Source of the DNA: Clostridium pascui
GTDB lineage: Bacteria; Bacillota; Clostridia; Clostridiales; Clostridiaceae
Assembly: GCF_016908015.1 (NCBI RefSeq)
Contig: NZ_JAFBDB010000005.1
Location: 124,001 to 188,000 of the forward strand
Direction: 5' to 3'
DNA: 64,000 nucleotides
Within the stretch, counting starts at the first letter, position 1, and each line of letters begins with the position of its first letter. Below, piece by piece: positions 37,420-47,037 of this stretch. The notes beneath the pieces were generated by a model, which saw only the letters and a program-made list of their open reading frames with translations, made no database searches and was not told the DNA's origin. A program made the translations under genes and the position numbers.

Positions 37420-39189
37420 CTATATTTTCTTCAAAATGTTATTTATGCCTTCGCTTGTTTTTAAACGTTGTTCTTGAATCCATTCCTCGTCAAATTCCAG
37501 ATCAAACAACTTTGAAAAAGAGTAATATAAATTTAATTTTTGATAGTAAATCTCTAATTCATATAAGTCATTAAACCTATAGGAGGGTTTTGAAAGTTTT
37601 TCTTTTTTTGCTACAAATAGTTCATCTACATAAGTTAAAAATGTGTGCATAAGATCTTTATCACTTACATCAAAAGGTACTTTTAAAAGCTTCCATTGAA
37701 TTGATTCATCTAACTTATAAAACTTTAAGTTATCAAGTATAATTATATATTCATTTATATCCATCTTTCTGTAAAAAGGTACTTTTTCTTCCCTAGTGCT
37801 CCATAGTGCTAATTTTTCTCTTAAAGGTAAACTTTTTACCTTTAATATTGCATCACTGGGACCTATTACTCCTTCATTTATATCTCTATCCTTTACCATA
37901 ATCATTTCATCTATAAAGTCTTGAGTATGTCCATGAGACGCTACATATCCTATATCATATATTCCCTTTCTTCCCGCCCTTCCAGCAATTTGTTTTACCT
38001 CTTGAGAAGTTAAATACCTTACTTCATTGCCATCAAACTTTTTAACATCCATAAATACTATTCTCTTTATAGGCAAATTTACTCCCATACCAATTGCATC
38101 AGTAGTTATAAGTATAGAGGTTTCTTTATTTATAAATTGTTCATACTGCTTTCTCCTAACTTCTGGAGGTAAATCTCCATATATAAGACTTGCTTTTATA
38201 CCCAAATCGGCATAATGATACGCAAGATTTAAAACTCTCTTTTTAGAAAATACAACTAATGCATCTCCCTCTTGAATGTCTTTATATCCAAAAGGATTTT
38301 CTTGTATCTCTAAAGGTATATCCCTTATGTATTCTCTAAATTCGTATTCATCTTCACAATCCTCTATTATTTCTATTAAAAGTTCTTTTGTATTTAATGC
38401 ACCACATACATGAATTTCTTTACAATTTAATGCCAGCATGGCTCTTGTCCATGCAGCTCCTCTTTGATCATCATTTATCATCTGCACTTCATCTATTATT
38501 GCTAGATCATAGTTTTCTCCTATATTCAGCTTTTCTATAGTACAAGAAGTATGAGTTGCACCTTCTATAATTATCTCTTCTTCTCCTGTAAGTAAGTTAC
38601 ACTTTACTCCTTCACTGTTTAGTCTTTCAAAATTTTCTAATGCTAGTATTCTCAAAGGTGATAAATATATTCCTTTGGTAACTTCTTTCAATCTTTGCAT
38701 AGCATTATAAGTTTTTCCAGTATTCGTTTCTCCTAAGTGAAGATAAAACTTTCTTTTAAGTCTTCGTGCATCTTCATATTCATCCTTTGGATTTCTAGGA
38801 AATATTGTTTCAAATTCATGATATATAAGCTTTGGAATATGCTTAGTTATAAGCACACTCATAGCACCTGATTTTAAATAAGCACTATAATTCCCCTTCA
38901 CTATTTCGTCAAATCTATAACTTGTATGATTTTTTCTATTATAATCTTCTATGAGTTTTTTAGATATGTACTCTAAAATTTCTGAATATCTTTCGTGAAC
39001 TACTCTAAACTCTTTATTATCAAGACCTTCAAACTCTTTTAATTGCTTTATTTTTTTACGAACTGACGCCTCGTGCTCCCAAAGCATATGTGGTTTAGTA
39101 TGCCTTACTATTTGTTCTATTTGATTTATTTGACTTTTTATTTTTCTAAAGTTTCTGTCTAATGTGCTTTTACTGTTACCTCTTCCCAT
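37420..39189 (-). CDS. SUV3-like DExH RNA helicase
   Basis: Superfamily 2 helicase of 589 residues resembling mitochondrial/bacterial SUV3. Walker A GETNTGKTYNAM lies near residues 153-164, motif II is IIDEVQM (DEVQ in place of DEAD), motif III region HVCGA, and the second RecA domain ends in the motif VI QIAGRAGRKG. The N-terminal 120 residues are helical and charged; the C-terminus has a SUV3-like helical bundle (PSYRFNDLYELE). SUV3 proteins unwind structured RNA, often with an exoribonuclease; no nuclease gene is adjacent. Start ATG after AAGGAGTTTTACT. Confidence 0.88.
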   Translation of the reverse strand: MGRGNSKSTLDRNFRKIKSQINQIEQIVRHTKPHMLWEHEASVRKKIKQLKEFEGLDNKEFRVVHERYSEILEYISKKLIEDYNRKNHTSYRFDEIVKGNYSAYLKSGAMSVLITKHIPKLIYHEFETIFPRNPKDEYEDARRLKRKFYLHLGETNTGKTYNAMQRLKEVTKGIYLSPLRILALENFERLNSEGVKCNLLTGEEEIIIEGATHTSCTIEKLNIGENYDLAIIDEVQMINDDQRGAAWTRAMLALNCKEIHVCGALNTKELLIEIIEDCEDEYEFREYIRDIPLEIQENPFGYKDIQEGDALVVFSKKRVLNLAYHYADLGIKASLIYGDLPPEVRRKQYEQFINKETSILITTDAIGMGVNLPIKRIVFMDVKKFDGNEVRYLTSQEVKQIAGRAGRKGIYDIGYVASHGHTQDFIDEMIMVKDRDINEGVIGPSDAILKVKSLPLREKLALWSTREEKVPFYRKMDINEYIIILDNLKFYKLDESIQWKLLKVPFDVSDKDLMHTFLTYVDELFVAKKEKLSKPSYRFNDLYELEIYYQKLNLYYSFSKLFDLEFDEEWIQEQRLKTSEGINNILKKI

Positions 39190-39253
39190 AGTAAAACTCC
39201 TTACATATGATATTTATAATTTACTATTATATCATTATTTTCCATTAAAAATG

Positions 39254-39293
39254 CCTCTCTTAGTAAAGCTTATATTTAGCTTTACCAGAGAGG
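39254..39293. terminator. Terminator between M14 peptidase and helicase genes
   Basis: CCTCTCT and GTAAAGCT pair with AGCTTTAC and AGAGAGG around TATATTT. It lies 38 bases past the M14 stop codon on the minus strand, with GCATTTTTAAT following. Confidence 0.8.
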
Positions 39294-39330
39294 AAAATTA
39301 AATGCTATATTTTATTAATATTATTATTTT

Positions 39331-40422
39331 TTATTCTACTTCTATTCCATCTTTAGTTACATATGGTCCTGTTTCTGGCATATTTTCAGCTATACTTGTA
39401 TCCGCTTCGTATAATGAACCATCAGCTGTTGATGATACTAGAGACATAATAGCTTCTACAAAAGTTTTTGTTAGATATCCTGAAGATTTTTGTCCAAGAC
39501 TCTGCATTTGTCCACGCATTTCAATTAAAACACTTCCAGCTCCAGCTATACCGTAGGAATTTCTTGCTATTCCTTCATAAGCTCCGCCATCATATCTACT
39601 TACTTCTGCAAATCCAAAATGTTCTAGATCATTATATATAACTGAGCACATTTTCTTTGACAACTCTACTGCTTCAGGTTTCGCTTTTGGATCCGTAGGC
39701 CAAAGTATTGAAGTTTTAATCATGTCTCCATCTTCTTCATTAAGATATGTTCCCTGATGATGCAAATCAATTATCCATTCAGGCTGTATAGCTTTAAATG
39801 CATTTAATACCGCTACTGATTCCTTAACCGGATTAGTTGGGAATGTCTTTCCATTATCCATTTTATAATATGGGCTGTCCTCCCAATTCTGCCAATGCCA
39901 ACGATTCATATCATATCCTATGCCAGCACTTGAATAGCTAACCTTTGGTGCTGTCGGATCATCTGTATATCTTTGTTTCTTTTCTGTTCCATCAACATTT
40001 ACTCTTGGCACAATATATAAAGTAACTTTACTTAATATATCCTCAACTTTACTGTTATCTGTACTTAAATATTTTAATACATTAAGTGCTGCCTCTGTTC
40101 CTAATGGTTCATTCCCATGCTGTTGACTGATTACCATAACTTTTTTAGGGCCTGTCCCTATTTTTGTCAGATATATATCTCTACCTTGATTAGATTTTCC
40201 TATAGTTGAAAGCTCCATTTTGCCCTGAGATGATTTCTCAATTTGCTTCAACGTTTTTGATAATTCCTCATAGTCATGTAAACCGCTTAAGCTTATGTTT
40301 TGAGTTTCAGTTACCCATGGACCGCTTGGCTTTAAACTAGTACCACCTGCATAAATCGTTGATGATGCAGTAATTACTGATGCTAAAGCCAATGCTAAAG
40401 CAAGTGCACGTGATTTTCTCAT
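39331..40422 (-). CDS. Secreted M14 zinc carboxypeptidase
   Basis: Exported metallo-carboxypeptidase of 363 residues with a signal peptide (1-25, ending TIYA). Zinc ligands are seen in QQHGNEPLG (His and Glu, about residues 101-109) and DLHHQG (about 217-222). The catalytic Glu lies in VLIEMRGQ near 321. DMNRWHWQNW supplies the substrate-carboxylate arginine region. Such enzymes trim C-terminal residues from peptides or act on wall peptides; the proteolytic lifestyle fits the former. Start ATG after ATAGGAGGAGAATGTT. Monocistronic with its own terminator at 39254. Confidence 0.9.
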   Translation of the reverse strand: MRKSRALALALALASVITASSTIYAGGTSLKPSGPWVTETQNISLSGLHDYEELSKTLKQIEKSSQGKMELSTIGKSNQGRDIYLTKIGTGPKKVMVISQQHGNEPLGTEAALNVLKYLSTDNSKVEDILSKVTLYIVPRVNVDGTEKKQRYTDDPTAPKVSYSSAGIGYDMNRWHWQNWEDSPYYKMDNGKTFPTNPVKESVAVLNAFKAIQPEWIIDLHHQGTYLNEEDGDMIKTSILWPTDPKAKPEAVELSKKMCSVIYNDLEHFGFAEVSRYDGGAYEGIARNSYGIAGAGSVLIEMRGQMQSLGQKSSGYLTKTFVEAIMSLVSSTADGSLYEADTSIAENMPETGPYVTKDGIEVE

Positions 40423-40746
40423 AACATTCTCCTCCTATAAGTTTATTATTCTTTAATCATTTAAGTTTATTGCTTAACCTATTTTTATTATATACCTCCC
40501 AAATACCATTTTATGTCATAACATAGCATACGTGCGCAAGATATTTCCAACGATTTTACAACTTTTTTTCATATTTTCTTTTTTCTTTGCTAATGTTTTT
40601 ATTTTTAAAATATTTATAAACTAATTAAAGCCTTGATTAAAGAAAAAAATATAGGATAAATTAAAGAATTATGTAATTATTTTCACTAAAAAACTGCAAT
40701 CAAAGTATATATGTTTAATAAAATAATAAAGTTCATTAAAGCGAAA
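40423..40746. other. Non-coding AT-rich spacer
   Basis: No frame with a ribosome site and no conserved RNA signature. It presumably contains the M14 promoter. The stretch at about 40560-40740 is over three-quarters A+T with no clear inverted repeat. Confidence 0.35.
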
Positions 40747-40747
40747 G

Positions 40748-40783
40748 AAAAAAGCTTATTGAAATAAAACAATAAGCCTTTTC
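40748..40783. terminator. Hairpin, possible terminator
   Basis: AAAAGCTTATTG and CAATAAGCCTTTT pair around AAATAAAA. The second of two hairpins downstream of the M3 peptidase gene on the minus strand. Confidence 0.6.
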
Positions 40784-40808
40784 TTAGATTTATTACTATA
40801 GAAATTAT

Positions 40809-40846
40809 AAAAAGTATACAATGATTTAAATCACTGTATACTTTTT
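40809..40846 (-). terminator. Terminator of the M3 peptidase gene
   Basis: AAAAAGTATACA(A/G)TGATTT and AAATCACTGTATACTTTTT form a nearly perfect hairpin 11 bases beyond the stop codon at 40857. Confidence 0.85.
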
Positions 40847-40856
40847 AATAACAAAA

Positions 40857-42551
40857 CTAAAATTCACTGTCATCCACACTTAAAAGCTCTTTTTTTATTT
40901 TATCTACTACTTCCCTTACAATCCCATCTTCAAAAGGTGATTTAAGTCCTGCTTCGAATGCAAGATTTAAGAAGGACTTACTTCCACCAAGCTTACATAA
41001 CTTCACATAGGACTCCCATGCCTTTTCTCTATTTTCCATGGACCATACATAGTATTGAAAAGCACATAACTGAGCTAAAGTATAATCTATATAATAAAAA
41101 GGTGATTCATAAATATGTCTTTGTTGCTGCCAATATCCACCTTTCTCAAGAAAATCATTTCCCCCATATTTTTTATGAGGAAGATACTTCTTTTCAATAC
41201 CTCTCCAAGTATTTTTTCGCTCTTCAGGAGTCATATCAGGATTTTCATAAATTTTCTCCTGAAACTCATCTACAGATACTCCATAAGGTATAAATAAAAG
41301 CGCATCTGCCAAATGAGAAAATTTATATTTTTCTGTTTCCTCTTCAAAGAATAAATTCATCCAAGGGTAAGTAAAGAATTCCATACTCATGGAATGAATT
41401 TCACAAGCTTCATAGGTTGGAAATTGGTATTCTGGTATTTCATAATCTCTACTGCTGTAAACTTGGAAGGCATGCCCTGCTTCATGAGTTAAAACATCTA
41501 CATCGCCTGAAGTTCCATTAAAATTTGAGAATATAAATGGAGCCTTATACTCGCTTATATAAGTACAGTATCCCCCACTTGCTTTTCCCTTTTTAGCTAC
41601 TAAATCCAAAAGCTCTCCCCTTACCATAAAGTCAAAAAATTCTCCTGTTTCCTTGGAAAGTTCATTATACATGTTCTTTGCATTATTCACCATAAAATTT
41701 GCATCGCCATGTGGTTTTGCATTCCCAGTTTTAAATTTAAAATCCAAATCATAATAACTCATATTAGATAGGCCAAGTCTTTTCCTTTGCTTTTCTACAA
41801 GTTCTTGGCATACAGGTACTATACTTTCCTCTACCTGTTTTCTAAAATTCTTAACCATATCCTTATTATAGTCGGTTCTAAGCATTCTGTCATAAGCAAG
41901 CTCCACAAAGTTGTTATAGCCCAGAGCTTTAGCTATTCTTGTTCTTATCTTCACAAGCCTATCATATATATTATCAAATTCTTTTTCATGTTCCTCAAAG
42001 AACTTATACTTCGCCTCTGATGCCTTTTTTCTTACTTCCCTATCCTTCGATTGCATAAATGGAGCCATCTGAGCTAAATTTCTCTCTTCTCCTTCAAAAA
42101 TTATCTTTGCTGATGCAAGAAGCTTTGTATATTCACTAGAAACCTTATTTTCTTCTTGAAGATCTGAAATTACTTCAGTAGAAAAAGTCTTAATTGAAAG
42201 CTCCGCCATATCAAATAGCTGTATCCCCCATTTTGCTTCAAGCTCTTCCTTAAACTTAGAGGATTTAAGAGCTTTGTAATAATCTGATATAACCTCTTCA
42301 TATAATGGCATATTGGTATCCAAGAAGTCCTGCTCCTCTTCATAAAACTTATCTGTAGTATTAATGGTATGTCTTATTTCAGCTATCTGAGCCATGGATT
42401 CAAATTCACTTCTTAATTTATTTATATTCTCCATGATTTTATTTTGTTTCTCAAAGGTATTACTGTTTTTAAATTCTTCAAGAAGAATATTAAACTTTCC
42501 CTTAATTTCTTTTATATTAGGTCTTTCATATTTAAATTCACTAAACTTCAT
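40857..42551 (-). CDS. M3-family oligoendopeptidase (PepF-like)
   Basis: Cytosolic zinc oligopeptidase of 564 residues, similar to clostridial M3 oligoendopeptidases of the PepF group. The zinc motif is HEAGHAF near residues 345-351 with the third ligand Glu in YEACEIHSMSMEF about 25 residues later. The substrate-binding tyrosines near the C-terminus (YYIDYTLAQ) are present. It degrades internalised peptides of roughly 6-20 residues. I set the start at ATG 42551, behind GAAGGGATGG; a TTG six codons upstream has no ribosome site. Monocistronic. Confidence 0.93.
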   Translation of the reverse strand: MKFSEFKYERPNIKEIKGKFNILLEEFKNSNTFEKQNKIMENINKLRSEFESMAQIAEIRHTINTTDKFYEEEQDFLDTNMPLYEEVISDYYKALKSSKFKEELEAKWGIQLFDMAELSIKTFSTEVISDLQEENKVSSEYTKLLASAKIIFEGEERNLAQMAPFMQSKDREVRKKASEAKYKFFEEHEKEFDNIYDRLVKIRTRIAKALGYNNFVELAYDRMLRTDYNKDMVKNFRKQVEESIVPVCQELVEKQRKRLGLSNMSYYDLDFKFKTGNAKPHGDANFMVNNAKNMYNELSKETGEFFDFMVRGELLDLVAKKGKASGGYCTYISEYKAPFIFSNFNGTSGDVDVLTHEAGHAFQVYSSRDYEIPEYQFPTYEACEIHSMSMEFFTYPWMNLFFEEETEKYKFSHLADALLFIPYGVSVDEFQEKIYENPDMTPEERKNTWRGIEKKYLPHKKYGGNDFLEKGGYWQQQRHIYESPFYYIDYTLAQLCAFQYYVWSMENREKAWESYVKLCKLGGSKSFLNLAFEAGLKSPFEDGIVREVVDKIKKELLSVDDSEF

Positions 42552-42866
42552 AGTAATCCATCCCTTCAATGTGTATTATTTTCTTAGTATTATCACTTTT
42601 ACATGCAATTATATGCACCATAATTCACATAAACCAATAGTATTATACCATATTAAGGGTTAATTTATATATTTTCGCAAATACATTTTTCAGCAATTCC
42701 ATTAACCTTCAAGCTAATATAATTATTAAAATCCAAGACCTGATGTCCCTACCTATACACTTGACAATTAACTATTATAATTGAATAATATTAATTATTA
42801 ATATTATTTTAAAATGAAATTATTTGATACTCATATAACATAATTCAAGAAAGTTGGTGCTTTATT
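42552..42866. other. Non-coding divergent spacer
   Basis: Holds the promoters of the divergent M3 peptidase and endonuclease IV-like genes. TTGACA (about 42760) with TATAAT-like sequence downstream is visible on the plus strand. Nothing else stands out. Confidence 0.35.
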
Positions 42867-43685
42867 ATGGATAAATTATTATTTGGAATATCTGGCTTGC
42901 CTATAGGCGAAGAAGGTATGAAATTTACTTATAAAACCGGCATAGAATACTTAAAAAATATAGGAATTGATGCTATGGAACTTCCATTCGTGCGTTCTGT
43001 AAATATCACAGATAAAAATAAAGATGAAGTTTTAAATTCAAAACTTTTAAATGACTTTTACCTTTCAGCACATGGCTCTTATTATATAAATTTAAATGCT
43101 GATGAAGATGAAAAACAAGAAAAGTCCCTTGAAAGAATAATAAAAGGTGCTGAAGCTCTTTTAAAGGTACAAGGAAGAAGTCTAGTATTTCATCCTGGAT
43201 TTTATTTAAAGGACAGTAAAGAAGAAACCTTTAACACCATTAAAGAAAACTTATTAAAACTTCCTGACCTTGGAGTGGATTATAGACTTGAGACCACCGG
43301 AAAAGGCACCCAATTTGGAAGTCTTGAAGAAAATGTAGCTCTTTGTAAAGATGTTAAAACCTGTAAGCCTTGCATTGATTTTTCTCATTTACACGCCAGA
43401 TATAATGGCAGCTTAAAAACCTATGATGACTTTGCAAAGGTACTTCAACATATAAAAGATGAGCTTGGATATGAAGCGTTAGAAGATATGCATATACATA
43501 TATCGGGTATAAACTACGGAGAAAAAGGCGAAAAAAATCACCTTCCATTTTTAGAAAGTGATTTTAAATTTCAAGAATGCTTAAAAGCCTTTAAAACCTT
43601 TGATATTAAGGGCTGCGTGGTTTGTGAAAGCCCTATGCTTGAAAAGGATGCACTGCTTCTAAAGAACTTTTATGAAAGCCTTTAG
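42867..43685 (+). CDS. Endonuclease IV-like TIM-barrel protein
   Basis: AP endonuclease family 2 (Nfo-like) TIM-barrel protein, 272 residues. Metal-site motifs occur in order: SAHGSYYINL (about 69-78), VFHPGFYL, ETTGKGTQFG, CIDFSHLHAR, DMHIHISG and ESP near the C-terminus. They match the nine-ligand trizinc site of endonuclease IV in general form, though the spacing is that of the shorter clostridial/archaeal branch. Expected to incise abasic DNA; a sugar isomerase cannot be fully excluded. The ribosome site is weak (AAGAAAGTTGGTGC). Convergent with the thi operon, separated by a composite repeat. Confidence 0.8.
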   Translation: MDKLLFGISGLPIGEEGMKFTYKTGIEYLKNIGIDAMELPFVRSVNITDKNKDEVLNSKLLNDFYLSAHGSYYINLNADEDEKQEKSLERIIKGAEALLKVQGRSLVFHPGFYLKDSKEETFNTIKENLLKLPDLGVDYRLETTGKGTQFGSLEENVALCKDVKTCKPCIDFSHLHARYNGSLKTYDDFAKVLQHIKDELGYEALEDMHIHISGINYGEKGEKNHLPFLESDFKFQECLKAFKTFDIKGCVVCESPMLEKDALLLKNFYESL

Positions 43686-43694
43686 AAATATTAC

Positions 43695-43885
43695 GACATT
43701 TTTAATGTTAAATCTTCCGTATAGGTTCTGCAATGCAGAACCTATACTAAATTTAACATTAAAAATATCTTCATCCACACTGATGAAGGATGAAATTTCG
43801 CTTTTGCGAAAGTTTCTTTTAAATTGACGATTATCAAAGGGCTGGTAAACCCGAAGACCGGCAGGTCGGAAATTATTAATCATCC
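43695..43885. repeat. Composite intergenic repeat, inverted relative to the 3.1-3.4 kb copy
   Basis: Short palindrome at 43695-43769 with ends GACATTTTTAATGTTAAATC and GATTTAACATTAAAAATATC-like arms meeting at GGTTCTGCAATGCAGAACC. It is followed by the about 100-bp module containing CGAAGACCGGCAGG, the reverse complement of the module at 3085-3184. Lies between convergent genes. Confidence 0.8.
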
Positions 43886-43914
43886 TATTTTTTTACTAAG
43901 AACCTTTTATAATA

Positions 43915-44547
43915 TTATCTTATCTTTAATTTATGAATTAAATTTTCTGCTGCTTTTGTTATATTTTCCTTACCAAGTATTGCAGATATAACAGCCACTC
44001 CATCTATATTAGCTGGCTTTAACTTTGTTATATTATTTTCGCTTATTCCTCCAATAGCTACTACAGGAATATTTAAGCCCTTCTTTATATTTGAAAGTTC
44101 TTCTATAGTTACGCTGTCTGCATCATCCTTTGTAGTAGTTGGAAATACTGCCCCAACTCCTACGTAATCTGCTCCATCTTCTTGTGCCTTTAGAGCTTCT
44201 TCAACATTAGATGTTGAAACCCCTATAATTTTTTCTGCACCTAATATGCTTCTTACTATACTGCAAGGTAAATCGCTTTGTCCAACATGAACACCATCAG
44301 CATCTATAGCTAATGCAATATCAACTCTATCGTTTATTATTAAAGGAACGTCGTACTTTTTACATACTCCCTTTACCTTCAAAGCTTCTTTATAAAAATC
44401 TAATGAATCTACATCTTTTTCTCTTATTTGTACTAATGTTGCTCCACCAAGTATTGCTTCCTCTACAGCTTTATCTAAAGATTTATCTTTTATGAAACTT
44501 CTATCTGTTACAAGATACAAAGTATAATTTACATTTTTCTTATTCAT
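43915..44547 (-). CDS. thiE: Thiamine-phosphate synthase
   Basis: Joins the pyrimidine (HMP-PP) and thiazole phosphate to form thiamine phosphate; 210 residues, normal length. TIM barrel with VQIREKD (about residues 37-43), LIINDRVDIA, GVHVGQSDLP and GVGAVFPTTTKDDA (pyrophosphate-binding), then VAIGGISENN. Last gene of the thiW-thiD-thiM-thiE operon, 12 bases behind thiM. Start ATG after AAGGAGAAGAGTT. The operon is under the TPP riboswitch at 47038-47130. Confidence 0.96.
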   Translation of the reverse strand: MNKKNVNYTLYLVTDRSFIKDKSLDKAVEEAILGGATLVQIREKDVDSLDFYKEALKVKGVCKKYDVPLIINDRVDIALAIDADGVHVGQSDLPCSIVRSILGAEKIIGVSTSNVEEALKAQEDGADYVGVGAVFPTTTKDDADSVTIEELSNIKKGLNIPVVAIGGISENNITKLKPANIDGVAVISAILGKENITKAAENLIHKLKIR

Positions 44548-44558
44548 AACTCTTCTCC

Positions 44559-45386
44559 TTATTTTTCACTTATATTTATATATTCATAAATTATTTCAGG
44601 AGTAATGGTAGACACACTGTCAATTATAGCTGTTCTAAAACTTCCAGTGCCGAAATCCTTATCTATTACAGCTTTGTATGCTCTTTCCCCGCTTATACTC
44701 ATTGTTAAAACTCCAAGTACTGCCGCAATATGCTTATCTTCCTTAGTTCCTAAAAATGTACCTATAAGAGAGGAGCACATGCAGCCAGTTCCCGTAACTT
44801 GTGATAACATAGGGTGTCCATTATATATTAGGTATGTTTTATCGTTATAGCTTATAGAATCTACTTTTCCAGTTATAGCTATTACAGAATTTAGCTTTTT
44901 AGATAGTTCTTCTCCCAGCTTCTTTCTTCCTTCTATTTCATCTTTTTCTTCTATATCTACATCTACACCTCTAGTCTTTGAGCTTAGTCCTGCTAAAACT
45001 TTTATTTCTGAAAGGTTTCCTCTTATAACATCAAATTGTATATTTTCTAAAAGAAGCTTTGCAGTTTTTGTTCTAAGACTTGTTGCACCAACTCCTACAG
45101 GGTCAAGTATTACAGGAATATTTAGTTCATTTCCTTTTTTCCCTGCAAGCATCATAGAATTTATAGTTCTACTGTTTAATGTACCAATATTTATTACCAG
45201 TGCTGAGGCAATAGATACCATTTCCTCCACTTCAGCTTCATCATCTGCCATCACAGGACTTCCACCTAGTGCAAGTACAATATTGGCACAATCGTTTACT
45301 GTAACGTAATTTGTTATGTGATGTACAAGAGGTGTCTTTTCCTTGACTTGTAAAAGAATACGCTTAAGCTTTTCATCAATTTTCAT
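44559..45386 (-). CDS. thiM: Hydroxyethylthiazole kinase
   Basis: Salvages the thiazole moiety by phosphorylating hydroxyethylthiazole. Ribokinase-like fold, about 275 residues. VHHITNYVTVNDCAN (about 24-38), the GSPVMADDEAEVEEM segment, LDPVGVGAT, and the catalytic GTGCMCSSL motif with its Cys are present. I set the start at ATG 45386, behind TTGGAGGAAACTATT; an earlier in-frame codon has no separate ribosome site. Pure salvage gene, as no thiazole synthase (thiG) is in the cluster. Confidence 0.95.
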   Translation of the reverse strand: MKIDEKLKRILLQVKEKTPLVHHITNYVTVNDCANIVLALGGSPVMADDEAEVEEMVSIASALVINIGTLNSRTINSMMLAGKKGNELNIPVILDPVGVGATSLRTKTAKLLLENIQFDVIRGNLSEIKVLAGLSSKTRGVDVDIEEKDEIEGRKKLGEELSKKLNSVIAITGKVDSISYNDKTYLIYNGHPMLSQVTGTGCMCSSLIGTFLGTKEDKHIAAVLGVLTMSISGERAYKAVIDKDFGTGSFRTAIIDSVSTITPEIIYEYINISEK

Positions 45387-45423
45387 AATAGTTTCCTCCA
45401 AATTTATATATAGATTTTTATCT

Positions 45424-46290
45424 CTATAGCATACCTGCCTTTTTATACATTGTGTAAAAATGATTAGTAGGACCTACACCATGACCAATATCTAATGAGT
45501 GCTTAATTGCCTCTGTAATATATTCCTTAGCTTTCTTTATTGACTCTACTAAAGTGCAGTCTAATGCTAAATTAGAACATATGGCAGAAGATAAGGTACA
45601 TCCTGTTCCATGAGTATTTTTAGTATGTATTCTTTCTCCTTCAAAATAATGAAATTCTTTTCCATCATATAATATATCTACGGCGTCATCCGCTAAATGT
45701 CCTCCCTTTAAAAGTACATTAGGAGCTCCTATTAAATGAATTATCTTTGCTGCCATTTCCATTTGTTCTCTTGTTTCTATAGTAGTTAGTGTTTCCGCTT
45801 CTTTTAACAATTCACTATACTCCTCATTATCCTTATACATGTGTTTATAAGTTTCTATTATAGCCAAAGCTTCAGGTATATTAGGAGTTATAATAGAGCT
45901 TAAAGGTATAAGATTTTCTATAAGTGCCTTTTTAGATTCAGGCCTTAGTAAATCAAATCCGCTTTTTGAAATCATTACAGGATCTAAAACCACATTCTGA
46001 GGCTTATATTCATTTAATTTTTTACTAATTGCATCTATAGTTTCTATTTTTGAAACCATTCCTATTTTTACTCCATTCACTTCTATATCCTTGAATATTG
46101 CATCTATTTGAGCTTCTATAATTGAAGATGATAAATCTTCTACTGCCCATACTCCTTGAGTATTTTGAGCTGTAATAGCAGTTATAACACTCATCCCAAA
46201 GGTTCCATTTGCAGAAAAGGTCTTTAAATCAGCCTGAATACCTGCTCCTCCTGAGCTATCAGAACCTGCAATAGTTAATACTTTTTTCAT
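45424..46290 (-). CDS. thiD: Hydroxymethylpyrimidine/phosphomethylpyrimidine kinase
   Basis: Phosphorylates HMP to HMP-PP for thiamine synthesis; 288 residues, slightly longer than typical (about 265) because of a helical insertion near residues 145-170. AGSDSSGGAGIQADLKTF at the N-terminus, VLDPVMISKSG, ITPNIPEALAI and the catalytic GTGCTLSSAI motif identify it. Start ATG after CCGAGGAGGTTTTAGAA. Lies 37 bases ahead of thiM in the thiamine salvage operon. Confidence 0.96.
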   Translation of the reverse strand: MKKVLTIAGSDSSGGAGIQADLKTFSANGTFGMSVITAITAQNTQGVWAVEDLSSSIIEAQIDAIFKDIEVNGVKIGMVSKIETIDAISKKLNEYKPQNVVLDPVMISKSGFDLLRPESKKALIENLIPLSSIITPNIPEALAIIETYKHMYKDNEEYSELLKEAETLTTIETREQMEMAAKIIHLIGAPNVLLKGGHLADDAVDILYDGKEFHYFEGERIHTKNTHGTGCTLSSAICSNLALDCTLVESIKKAKEYITEAIKHSLDIGHGVGPTNHFYTMYKKAGML

Positions 46291-46386
46291 TTCTAAAACC
46301 TCCTCGGTTAGTTTTTGGTTAATGATTAGTACTTAAAATTTAGTGTTTGATATTTTGACATATAATTATCATTAGCTTCAGTCTTA

Positions 46387-46878
46387 TTATTTATAAATTG
46401 CAGCTATTATGTTTTTCTTTAATATTATGCTTAAAACTACATAAGCTATTAGCGCTCCACCTACACTACTTATAGAAAAAGGTATTACATAAAATAGTGC
46501 TGCAACATCTTTCCCAAGTATTAATTTAGAAATTGGATAACAAAGAAGTGCTGCAATTACTCCTGTACCTATAACTTCTCCTAAAAAAGCATATATTAGT
46601 TTTTTCCCTTTTTTATAAAATAGTACCGCCAAAAATGCTCCTATCATACTTCCTGGGAAAGCCATTATAGAACCTGTGCCTAAAACATTTCTTATAATTG
46701 ATATACAAAAGGCAATGCCTACTCCTATGTATGAATTAAACATTACTGCAGAAAGCACATTAATTAAATGCTGTATAGGAAAACATTTTGAAGTTCCTAT
46801 AGGAATATAAATTAAATTTGAGAGTAAAACTCCCATAGCTATAAGTAATGCTGAGAAAGTTAATTTTTTTGTACTCAT
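46387..46878 (-). CDS. thiW: ThiW-type thiazole transporter, ECF S component
   Basis: Substrate-binding membrane subunit of an energy-coupling-factor transporter, 163 residues with about five or six helices. The N-terminal LTFSALLIAMGVLLSN and GTSKCFPIQHLINVLSAV segments are typical of ThiW, predicted to import hydroxyethylthiazole. The ECF ATPases and T component are not encoded here and must be shared from elsewhere in the genome. First gene of the TPP-regulated operon, matching a salvage pathway that starts with uptake. Start ATG after AGGAGTGATTTT. Confidence 0.92.
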   Translation of the reverse strand: MSTKKLTFSALLIAMGVLLSNLIYIPIGTSKCFPIQHLINVLSAVMFNSYIGVGIAFCISIIRNVLGTGSIMAFPGSMIGAFLAVLFYKKGKKLIYAFLGEVIGTGVIAALLCYPISKLILGKDVAALFYVIPFSISSVGGALIAYVVLSIILKKNIIAAIYK

Positions 46879-46977
46879 AAAATCACTCCTAAATTTAAAT
46901 AATATAAACTTTTAATACTATCCGATAGAAAATTAGAAGTATTTTAACAGCAGTATGTTTTAATTTTTTACAAAAAA

Positions 46978-47022
46978 AATTTAAAAGACACAAACTCCTA
47001 CGAAGTTTGTGCCTTAAATATC
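46978..47022 (-). terminator. Attenuator terminator of the thi operon
   Basis: Minus strand GGCACAAAC and GTTTGTGTC pair, followed by TTTTAAATTTTTTTT. It lies between the TPP aptamer and thiW, the right place to be the expression platform that stops transcription when TPP is bound. Confidence 0.85.
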
Positions 47023-47037
47023 AAAACAATATCTACA

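Noticed and set aside
43659..43883. Open frame of 74 codons on the minus strand
   Set aside because: Made of the composite repeat module at 43695-43885; overlaps the end of the endonuclease IV-like gene and has no start signals.
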